NCBI RefSeq assembly: GCF_900698885.1
Contig: NZ_LR217705.1
Location: 806,001-870,000, forward strand
DNA from: Erwinia_E haradaeae_H
GTDB lineage: Bacteria; Pseudomonadota; Gammaproteobacteria; Enterobacterales; Enterobacteriaceae
Direction: 5' to 3'
DNA: 64,000 bases
The notes below the pieces were generated by a model. It did no database searches, had not been told where the DNA came from, and saw nothing but the letters and a program-made list of their open reading frames with translations. Made by a program: the position numbers and the translations under genes. Of this stretch, positions 56,651-64,000 are shown in pieces; the first letter of the stretch is position 1, and each line of letters begins with the position of its first letter.

Positions 56651-57920
56651 TATTATGAATAAACTAAATATATTTAGACTACAGGAAGAACGGAAGTTCT
56701 TAATCAGTCATTATTAAATGAATCTACCTATTTTGAATGCAACCACAAAAGAACGGGATGCATCTATAATAAAGACCAATCACGACGATAATCACATGGA
56801 AAACATATAAAAAATTTTTCTCATTCTAATCTTTAAGATTTACCTAATTTAAAAAAAGTCTGCAATTTTACTGCTCTTCTAACAAGTAGTCAAACATTCT
56901 TAATGACAATATTAAAAAATATAAGTATCATATTACCGTATCATGCTAACCACAATTATCAAACTAAATACTTTCTATTTGTTTTTTATTTAATGGTAAA
57001 AATTTGTTTTATGTTTTATATAAATCAATGATATTTTCTAAATATCTATCCTACAAGATCATACAATACTAGCGCACATTAGAAAATCTTTACATAAAAA
57101 ACACTTTAATTACAGACTAAGCGGCTCGTTTTTGAATATATTCATTTTACAAATTTCCACAATAACAATAATTATAACAATAACATTAACAATAACAAAT
57201 TATATATTTAATAAATACATAACATAAATGATAAAATCATGAGAGTATGATACTTTTTCTCAAACACTATTATACGATATAGAAAATTTCTGCAATAATT
57301 AAAGATGGTAATAGTTTTAATGATTATTATCATATAAAAAAATAAATTTTATATTTAACTAAATCATTTAAACATGCAATAGTTATAATAAATTTTCTAA
57401 TATGCAATTAAAGTAATGTATAGTAAGATTTTATATAGTTTTAGTTTTTATAAAACCTCTTATCATTTCATATTACTTTTCATTACATGCTATTTTGTGA
57501 TAATTATATATTATTACTCAATTTCATATTTCATAATTGTAATGACGCGATAGTGATAATTATATAAATTATTCAAGAAATAAGAAGCAAAAAATAATAT
57601 TAAAAAATACGAGCATTAGGTAGATCTAGGATCTAGATATAAAATTTATAATTATAGTACATATAAACTCAATCTATTATCACACTTATCACACTAATCT
57701 CCTTTTGGAGTTACTAAAAAAGAAGTTATAAAATTATTTCTAATGTTGAGAACAACTACAAAACTTTACTTAATCTTGAAAAACTTCATATGTTGATCAA
57801 TTATCACAATAGCAACTATCTGTATTTTCTAAATAGCAAAATCATTATAAACATTATAAATATTCTATATTTTTCTATATTTTTGCTAAAAATTTTCATT
57901 TTCAATGATAAAGTTATTAC

Positions 57921-57968
57921 AAGGTGAATAAAAACTTATAATTCAAGGTTAATAAAAACTTATAATTC
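57921..57968. repeat. 24-bp tandem duplication
   Basis: A 24-bp unit starting AAGGTGAATAAAAACTTATA is followed by a copy with one substitution. Confidence 0.9.
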
Positions 57969-58295
57969 AGTGCATCATCTAGCAATCCATTCCATAGTCA
58001 TAGAATACAATAAATTTTATTTTACCGAGCAGTAAAAGAAAAGAACAGAACAATTGATACTGATGAGAAATACTCCTAAATAAGTCAAAAATACTTTTCA
58101 TTATTATATTTTTAATACTACATTGTGAAAAAATTTGTATAATTTATAATGGTCTAGTAGTAACGTTATACACAATCACGTTTATCGACCCTCTGTTGAG
58201 TACATTAAAAATTAGATGACAACCTTTCAGAAACAAAGTCTGCTCAAGAATACTTTTAAAAACAAAAATATAGCTATTATTATCAAGGTCATTAA

Positions 58296-59243
58296 ATGAA
58301 ACTTAGCGTATATACTAAAAATAAAAAGATAAAAATTCTGTCATTAATCACAATTATGTTAATTTTTTTATTATCTAGTGGTTGTGATATTACACTACTA
58401 AACCCTAAAGGGCAGATAGCCATAGAACAACGCTCGTTAATTATCACAGCTTTTTGTGTAATGATGATAGTTGTTACCCCAGCGATTATCTTATCTATAG
58501 TATTCGCCTATAGATATCGAGAATCTAATGTAAGCGCAATATATAACCCAGACTGGGAAAATTCGAATACAATAGAAGCTATAGTGTGGATTGTACCTAT
58601 TTTAATAATTATATTCCTTGGTGTTCTTACATGGAGATCTACTCACCTGCTAGAGCCAAGAAATTCATTAAAATCACATATTAAACCTATTACTATTGAA
58701 GTAGTCGCACTCAATTGGAAATGGTTGTTTATTTATCCCAAACAAGGCATTGCTACTGTTAATGAAATAGTTTTTCCGGTGAATTGTCCTATACACTTCA
58801 AGATTACCTCAGATACTGTAATGAACTCTTTTTTTATCCCGACTCTTGGTAGTCAAATGTATGCTATGCCTGGAATGCAAACACAATTACACTTAATTGC
58901 TAATGAAGTAGGTAGATTTAGTGGGATCTCTTCTAATTATAGCGGCAGTGGATTCTCTAAGATGAAATTTCAAGCTATTGCTGCTAATAATTTTACTGAA
59001 TTTAACCAATGGGTATTAAAAGCTAAGCAATCCTCGAAGACTTTAATGAATATGAGTGATGTTAAATATTTAGGTTCATTAAAAAATGATAATTCCGTTC
59101 AGTTCTTTTCAAATGTAAAACCAGAACTATTTAAAAATATCATTCATCAATTTGATTTAAAAAATAAAGAAGATATAAAAATACCTCCTAAAATAAATGT
59201 CAATCCTATCAGTACAAAAGTATATAATATCAACCCTATTTAG
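58296..59243 (+). CDS. cyoA: Cytochrome bo3 ubiquinol oxidase subunit II
   Basis: Periplasmic-facing subunit of the proton-pumping quinol oxidase. It has 315 residues, as in E. coli. An N-terminal lipoprotein signal ends at Cys30 (FLLSSGC), followed by two membrane segments (about 46-68 and 90-108). The cupredoxin-like domain ([36 protein letters not shown]) lacks copper ligands, as expected for a quinol oxidase. The histidine-rich C-terminal tail of E. coli is absent. It is the first gene of cyoABCDE. Confidence 0.96.
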   Translation: MKLSVYTKNKKIKILSLITIMLIFLLSSGCDITLLNPKGQIAIEQRSLIITAFCVMMIVVTPAIILSIVFAYRYRESNVSAIYNPDWENSNTIEAIVWIVPILIIIFLGVLTWRSTHLLEPRNSLKSHIKPITIEVVALNWKWLFIYPKQGIATVNEIVFPVNCPIHFKITSDTVMNSFFIPTLGSQMYAMPGMQTQLHLIANEVGRFSGISSNYSGSGFSKMKFQAIAANNFTEFNQWVLKAKQSSKTLMNMSDVKYLGSLKNDNSVQFFSNVKPELFKNIIHQFDLKNKEDIKIPPKINVNPISTKVYNINPI

Positions 59244-59329
59244 ATTAGAGCTTAGAGTTAAAAGTCATTTAATAAAATACTACACATAATATCTATTCTA
59301 CACTGCATGAAATGATGAGGAAACACACG

Positions 59330-61321
59330 ATGTTAGGCAAGTTAACCCTAGACGCAATCCCATTCCATGAACCCATTATCATGGTTACAGTTGCCGCTAT
59401 TATTTTTACTGGTATTTCTATATCTGGGGTTATTACGTATTTTAAAAAATGGACATATCTCTGGTCCGAATGGTTTACCTCTGTAGATCATAAAAAGCTT
59501 GGTATAATGTATATTATTATGGGATTTGTGATGTTATTGCGAGGTTTTGCTGACGCAATCATGATGCGCACTCAGCAGGTTATTGCCTCCTCTGGAAAAG
59601 AAGGCTTCTTGTCAGCTCACCACTATGATCAAATTTTTACCGCACATGGTGTGATTATGATCTTTTTTGTAGCCATGCCATTTGTAGTAGGGTTAATAAA
59701 TATTATAGTACCATTACAGATTGGTGCAAGAGACGTAGCATTTCCATTCCTAAATAACCTGAGCTTTTGGTTAACAGCCGCTGGTGTCGTTTTAATTAAC
59801 TTATCACTAGGTCTCGGTGAATTCGCACAAACTGGTTGGTTAGCTTATCCGCCACTATCTGGACCTGAATATAGTCCAGGAGTTGGCGTTGATTATTGGA
59901 TATGGAGCTTACAAATTTCTGGAGTTGCTACAACGCTCACTGGAATAAACTTTATAGTCACCATTCTAAAGATGCGCACAACAGGAATGACGATGTTTAA
60001 AATGCCGGTATTTACTTGGACATCTCTATGTACTAGCGTTCTGATTGTAGCCGCATTCCCAGTGCTAACTGCGACACTTACATTGCTCACTTTAGATCGC
60101 TACCTAAACTTCCATTTCTTTAGTAATGAAATGGGCGGAAACATGATGATGTATGTTAACCTTATCTGGATCTGGGGTCATCCAGAAGTATATATCCTAG
60201 TTTTACCAGTCTTTGGGATATTCTCTGAAGTAGTGGCTACTTTTTCGCATAAAAGATTATTCGGTTACACATCACTAGTTTGGGCGACAATCGTCATTAC
60301 AATTTTATCTTTTATTGTATGGCTACATCATTTTTTCACAATGGGCGCAGGAGCAAACGTTAATGCTTTTTTTGGGATTATGACGATGATTATCGCTATT
60401 CCTACTGGTGTAAAAATATTTAACTGGTTATTCACAATGTATCAAGGTCGGATTACACTGCATCCTGCAATGCTATGGACTATGGGTTTTTTAGTTACTT
60501 TCTCTTTAGGAGGTATGGCAGGTGTTCTATTAGCCATTCCTGGAGCAGATTTTGTTCTACATAATAGTTTGTTTTTAGTGGCTCATTTTCATAATGTAAT
60601 TATTGGTGGCGTAGTGTTTGGGTGCTTTGCTGGCATAACCTACTGGTTTCCAAAAGCATTTGGATTTATTTTAGACGAAACTTGGGGGGTTCGTGCATTT
60701 TGGTTTTGGATTGTCGGCTTCTTTTTTGCTTTTATGCCACTTTATGTCTTGGGTTTTATGGGCATGACACGTCGTCTTAGTCAGGATATCGATCCGCAAT
60801 TTCATCCGATGTTAGTTATTGCTGCTGTTGGTGCCGCCTTAATCAGTTGCGGTGTGATTTGTCAAATTATTCAATTTTATGTTACGATACGTGATCGTGC
60901 CAAGAACCGTGATGTCACCGGTGATCCATGGAATGGACGTACTTTAGAGTGGTCTACCTCATCGCCAGCTCCATTCTATAATTTTGCTGTTTTGCCTAAA
61001 GTAGATACACGTGACGCTTTTTGGGCGATAAAAGAAAAAATGAACAGACAAAGCCAAAATGAGACCTTAGTGAAAGCAATTAATTATACAGAAATTCATA
61101 TGCCAAAAAATAGCAGCGCTGGGGTTATAATCGCATTTTTGAGTCTAATTTTTGGTTTTGCCATGATCTGGCATATTTGGTGGCTTGTTATTATATCTTT
61201 ATTAGCCATTCTCCTATTTTGGAGCACAAAAAGTTTTAATGATGATGTGAATTATTTAGTCCCTATTGAAGAGATTGTAGCAACTGAAAATCATCATATC
61301 GAGGAAAAAAAAGCAAAATAG
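59330..61321 (+). CDS. cyoB: Cytochrome bo3 ubiquinol oxidase subunit I
   Basis: Catalytic subunit with low-spin haem b, haem o3 and CuB. The start at 59330 ([15 protein letters not shown]) has a GAGG site nine bases upstream and gives 663 residues, exactly the E. coli length; an ATG at 59312 is less likely. Metal ligands are all visible: [26 protein letters not shown] with the cross-linked His-Tyr, WLHHFFTMG and [12 protein letters not shown]. The K and D channel residues appear intact. cyoC follows after eight bases. Confidence 0.97.
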   Translation: MLGKLTLDAIPFHEPIIMVTVAAIIFTGISISGVITYFKKWTYLWSEWFTSVDHKKLGIMYIIMGFVMLLRGFADAIMMRTQQVIASSGKEGFLSAHHYDQIFTAHGVIMIFFVAMPFVVGLINIIVPLQIGARDVAFPFLNNLSFWLTAAGVVLINLSLGLGEFAQTGWLAYPPLSGPEYSPGVGVDYWIWSLQISGVATTLTGINFIVTILKMRTTGMTMFKMPVFTWTSLCTSVLIVAAFPVLTATLTLLTLDRYLNFHFFSNEMGGNMMMYVNLIWIWGHPEVYILVLPVFGIFSEVVATFSHKRLFGYTSLVWATIVITILSFIVWLHHFFTMGAGANVNAFFGIMTMIIAIPTGVKIFNWLFTMYQGRITLHPAMLWTMGFLVTFSLGGMAGVLLAIPGADFVLHNSLFLVAHFHNVIIGGVVFGCFAGITYWFPKAFGFILDETWGVRAFWFWIVGFFFAFMPLYVLGFMGMTRRLSQDIDPQFHPMLVIAAVGAALISCGVICQIIQFYVTIRDRAKNRDVTGDPWNGRTLEWSTSSPAPFYNFAVLPKVDTRDAFWAIKEKMNRQSQNETLVKAINYTEIHMPKNSSAGVIIAFLSLIFGFAMIWHIWWLVIISLLAILLFWSTKSFNDDVNYLVPIEEIVATENHHIEEKKAK

Positions 61322-61329
61322 GATTGAAA

Positions 61330-61917
61330 ATGTTAACTAAAACCCTAATTAAATACAAAAATATAGAAACACAGAAAATATTCGGGTTCTGGCTGTATCT
61401 AATGAGTGATTGCATAATTTTTGCAACACTGTTTGCTACATATGGCGTCATCGTAAATAATATCGCTAATGGACCAACAGGTAAGGATTTTTTTAATCTA
61501 CAGTGTGTATTACTTGAAACTATCCTTCTCTTATTAAGCTCTGTAATGCATGGTTTCGCTACTATTCAAATGAGTCTAGGACGTAAAAATGCAGTAATAG
61601 GTTACCTAACACTAACTTTTTTATTTTCTCTAGGGTTTATTAGCATAGAAAGCGCTGAATTTCTGGATCTTTTTAACAGAGGCATTACGCCTAATCTGAG
61701 TGGGTTCTTGTCTGGATTTTTTACTCTGGTTGGTGCTCATGGCTTGCATGTAATTTTTGGTATGCTCTGGATGATTCTATTAATATTGCAAATAATCAAC
61801 AAAGGTCTAACCGAAACCAATCGTATACGTCTTACATGTCTTAGCCTGTTCTGGCACTTCCTAGATATTGTATGGATTTGTGTGTTCACTATTGTATATC
61901 TTATAGGGGAGGTTTAA
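61330..61917 (+). CDS. cyoC: Cytochrome bo3 ubiquinol oxidase subunit III
   Basis: Five-helix subunit that stabilises the oxidase, 195 residues (E. coli 204). The ATG at 61330 has AGGA six bases upstream; an in-frame TTG at 61324 is less likely. [20 protein letters not shown] and [16 protein letters not shown] are the conserved helices, and [20 protein letters not shown] is the C-terminal one. The histidine-rich N-terminus of E. coli is missing. Its stop overlaps the cyoD start by one base (TAATG). Confidence 0.96.
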   Translation: MLTKTLIKYKNIETQKIFGFWLYLMSDCIIFATLFATYGVIVNNIANGPTGKDFFNLQCVLLETILLLLSSVMHGFATIQMSLGRKNAVIGYLTLTFLFSLGFISIESAEFLDLFNRGITPNLSGFLSGFFTLVGAHGLHVIFGMLWMILLILQIINKGLTETNRIRLTCLSLFWHFLDIVWICVFTIVYLIGEV

Positions 61918-62246
61918 TGAGATATCCTACACAAAAAAATAGTGATACCTGTTCTGACCTCAAAACTTATCTAAGAGGTTTTATTCTTTCTATTATTTTG
62001 ACTGTTATTCCATTTTGGGTAGTTATAACTCACACCGGATCAAAAAACACAGTTTTATCTCTCGCAATAATCTGTGCAATTATTCAAGTTTTTGTACATT
62101 TAATATGCTTTTTGCATTTAAACAGAAAATCAGAAGAAGGATGGAACTTAATTGCTATTCTATTTGCAGCATTGATTGTTCTAATTATAATTATTGGCTC
62201 ACTATGGATTATGTGGAATCTTAATTACAATATGATGGACTCTTAG
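61917..62246 (+). CDS. cyoD: Cytochrome bo3 ubiquinol oxidase subunit IV
   Basis: Small three-helix subunit, 109 residues as in E. coli. The start overlaps the cyoC stop and has a GGGGAGG ribosome-binding site. [36 protein letters not shown] and [11 protein letters not shown] are conserved. Tight overlap shows co-translation with cyoC. Confidence 0.96.
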   Translation: MRYPTQKNSDTCSDLKTYLRGFILSIILTVIPFWVVITHTGSKNTVLSLAIICAIIQVFVHLICFLHLNRKSEEGWNLIAILFAALIVLIIIIGSLWIMWNLNYNMMDS

Positions 62247-62247
62247 T

Positions 62248-63168
62248 TTGAAATTGAAATACTTTGAGATCATAAATCACTTGACTGCTAAATATATCCA
62301 GGTCACTAAGCCAGGCATTGTTTTTGGAAATTTAATTTCTGTAATTGGAGGGTTTTTACTTTCCGCTCAAGATAACATTAATTATATGTTACTTCTTTTT
62401 ACTGTTTTAGGTGTCGGACTAGTGATTGCATCTAGTTGTGTATACAACAACCATATAGATCGTGACATTGATAAAAAAACCAATCGAACTAAAGATCGAG
62501 CATTAGCTCAAGGATTGATCTCTGTAAAATGTAGTCTGATTTATGCGACTGTATTAGGTATAACTGGTTTTACTATATTATATATAGCAGTAAATTTTCT
62601 CGCCATGTTAATTGCTGCTTTAGGCATGATAATCTATGTTGTTGTTTACAGTTTATATATGAAACGCAATTCCATTCATAGTACATTAGTTGGAAGCCTT
62701 TCTGGTGCGACACCACCAATAATTGGTTATTGCGCAATCTCTGGCCAACTACAGCCAGGTGCACTTATACTACTCATGATCTTTAGTTTGTGGCAAATTC
62801 CACATTCTTACGCCATAACTATCTATCAACTTCAAGATTATCAATTAGCTAATATTCCTATTGTACCAGTTGTTAAAGGTATTTTTGTAACAAAAAATTA
62901 TATTATTTTATATATTATATTATTTATTGTAGCAACTCTGATGCTAAAAATTTTTGGTTACACTGGATATAAATATCTACTGGTAGTTTCTACGGTCAAT
63001 GCTTGGTGGCTAATGACCGCTATATCAGGTTATTGGACAAAAAATAATTTAATATGGGCGCGTAAACTATTTCTTATTTCCATTGTAGTCATTACAACTG
63101 TAAGTATTATGATGTCTGTCGACGTGATGGAATTAAATCCAAAACCTGCACCAATATGTTTAAGTTAA
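62248..63168 (+). CDS. cyoE: Protohaem IX farnesyltransferase (haem O synthase)
   Basis: UbiA-family membrane enzyme that makes haem O for the oxidase. The frame gives 306 residues from a TTG at 62248 (E. coli 296). No ATG occurs before the conserved core, so the start is non-ATG. A TTG at 62281 would give [12 protein letters not shown] and match the E. coli N-terminus best, but the upstream ribosome-binding sites are poor for all choices. The prenyl-diphosphate motifs [18 protein letters not shown] and [14 protein letters not shown] are intact, with about nine membrane helices. Confidence 0.94.
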   Translation: MKLKYFEIINHLTAKYIQVTKPGIVFGNLISVIGGFLLSAQDNINYMLLLFTVLGVGLVIASSCVYNNHIDRDIDKKTNRTKDRALAQGLISVKCSLIYATVLGITGFTILYIAVNFLAMLIAALGMIIYVVVYSLYMKRNSIHSTLVGSLSGATPPIIGYCAISGQLQPGALILLMIFSLWQIPHSYAITIYQLQDYQLANIPIVPVVKGIFVTKNYIILYIILFIVATLMLKIFGYTGYKYLLVVSTVNAWWLMTAISGYWTKNNLIWARKLFLISIVVITTVSIMMSVDVMELNPKPAPICLS

Positions 63169-63287
63169 AATTTAGAAGTATTTTCTTACATGTAATACAG
63201 AACAGTCATATGTTATTATTCTATTTAATATTCTTTTCTAACATAACTAATCATATGAGCACGTGATTACTATAGAGATCAAAAATC

Positions 63288-64000
63288 ATGGCTAATAATC
63301 AAATGACCTCGGTTGAAAAAAATGCAAGCTGGGGTCTTGGGGTGGTTTTTTCATTGCGAATGTTAGGGCTCTTTATGGCTCTACCTATCCTCACAACTTA
63401 TGGATTCACCTTAGATGAAGCCAATGAAACATTAACGGGGTTAGCGATTGGTATATACGGTATCACTCAAGCTTTTTTTCAAATTCCTTTCGGTTTACTC
63501 TCTGACCGCTTTGGGCGAAAACCGTTAATTATCAGCGGCCTATCTGTCTTTACTATTGGTAGCATAATTGCTGCCATGACGCACTCTATATGGGGTGTAA
63601 TTTTGGGACGTGCTTTGCAAGGAGCTGGTGCAATAGCTGGAACAATCATGGCTCTTTTATCTGATCTCCTAAGTGAAGAAAACTATACTAAGGTAATAAC
63701 TTTTCTTGGAATTAGTTTCGGAATCACCTTCTCTCTCGCTATAGTACTTGGACCTATTATTACACAGGCGCTTGGCCTTCAAGAACTCTTCTGGATAATT
63801 GCGATACTGACAATAATTAGTATAACAATCATACTACTTATTGTGCCATCACCCTCCAAACGCACACTAAATCGCGAATCCTCACTAGTAACAAGTAGTA
63901 TACGTCATGTTATTAGAAATATTCATCTTATGAAGCTTAATTTTAGTGTTTTCTGTTTGCATGCTCTACTAATGTCAAACTTCCTTGGACTGCCTAAAAA
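63288..64000 (+). CDS. yajR: MFS transporter YajR (3' end outside window)
   Basis: Major facilitator family protein, open from the ATG at 63288 to the window end (about 237 residues, N-terminal half). MANNQMTSVEKNASWGLGVV resembles E. coli YajR, which also lies next to cyoE. Motif A is GLLSDRFGRKPLIIS after TM2, and TM4-5 carry LGRALQGAGAIAGTIMALLSD. The C-terminal YAM domain would be beyond the window. Substrate unknown in the family. Confidence 0.9.
   Translation, partial: MANNQMTSVEKNASWGLGVVFSLRMLGLFMALPILTTYGFTLDEANETLTGLAIGIYGITQAFFQIPFGLLSDRFGRKPLIISGLSVFTIGSIIAAMTHSIWGVILGRALQGAGAIAGTIMALLSDLLSEENYTKVITFLGISFGITFSLAIVLGPIITQALGLQELFWIIAILTIISITIILLIVPSPSKRTLNRESSLVTSSIRHVIRNIHLMKLNFSVFCLHALLMSNFLGLPK

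Larger units (their letters stand above)
55601..58295. other. 2.7 kb gene-free spacer upstream of cyoA
   Basis: The longest empty stretch in the window. Stops occur in every frame and I found no tRNA or clear remnant. In E. coli ampG precedes cyoA and cof precedes decR, so this is probably where those and intervening genes were lost. It carries several tandem duplications, listed separately. The cyo promoter should lie at its right end (TATAAT-like at about 58138). Confidence 0.55.

Noticed and set aside
58121..58160. Sigma-70 promoter for cyoA
   Set aside because: A TATAAT-like box exists but no -35 box at a proper distance; in such AT-rich DNA the -10 match alone means little.

Overview
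The window looks like part of the chromosome of a host-restricted, insect-type gammaproteobacterial endosymbiont related to Enterobacterales. The coding regions are clearly enterobacterial and keep E. coli-like blocks: rpmF-fabH-fabD-fabG-acpP; glmM-secG-leuU-metY-nusA-infB-rbfA-truB-rpsO-pnp-deaD; ftsH-rlmE; sufABCDSE; lolCDE; decR-mdlA-mdlB; yobF-cspC; and cyoABCDE-yajR. The spacers are long and very AT-rich, and several hold eroded genes where E. coli synteny predicts them. I see no phage, plasmid, transposase, CRISPR or restriction genes. Baumannia, Blochmannia, Ishikawaella and similar lineages all fit, and I cannot choose among them from sequence alone.

Layout. 1-6.9 kb (+): 3' end of hisS, a 1.9 kb spacer, rpmF, a plsX pseudogene, fabH, frameshifted fabD, fabG and acpP. 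6.9-19.8 kb (-): deaD, nlpI pseudogene, pnp, rpsO, truB, rbfA, infB, nusA, rimP remnant, initiator tRNA-Met, tRNA-Leu(GAG) and secG. 20.8-28.9 kb (-): glmM, folP, ftsH, rlmE, a yhbY remnant (+), greA and mnmE. 30.9-32.1 kb (+): glyA. 32.6-38.9 kb (-): sufE, S, D, C, B, A. 39.7-42.9 kb (-): lolE, D, C. 44.3-45.8 kb: cspC with a decayed yobF leader, framed by a near-identical ~150 bp inverted repeat. 46.6-49.7 kb (+): hemF and sstT. 50.5-54.6 kb (-): mdlB, mdlA and decR, divergent from an EamA-type transporter. 58.3-64 kb (+): cyoA-E and the start of a YajR-like MFS gene.

Functionally the window keeps fatty-acid initiation, the translation and RNA-decay core, tRNA and rRNA modification, membrane proteolysis, Fe-S assembly by SUF, lipoprotein sorting by Lol, oxygen-dependent haem synthesis and a cytochrome bo3 oxidase. 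HemF and CyoABCDE together point to an aerobic lifestyle. SstT and GlyA suggest that serine is imported and converted to glycine and one-carbon units.

Most notable observations: (1) fabD, normally essential, is split by a +1 shift exactly at CCC-TGA, with both halves intact and all catalytic residues kept, so it is either a very recent lesion or is read through by +1 ribosomal slippage; (2) recognisable ghosts of plsX, nlpI, rimP, yhbY and yobF sit where synteny predicts them; (3) a ~150 bp inverted repeat encloses cspC and could allow inversion; (4) many perfect short tandem duplications, including an 11-copy octamer, occur in the spacers; (5) tRNA-Leu(GAG) has a U5-U68 mismatch and the initiator tRNA has A1-A72.
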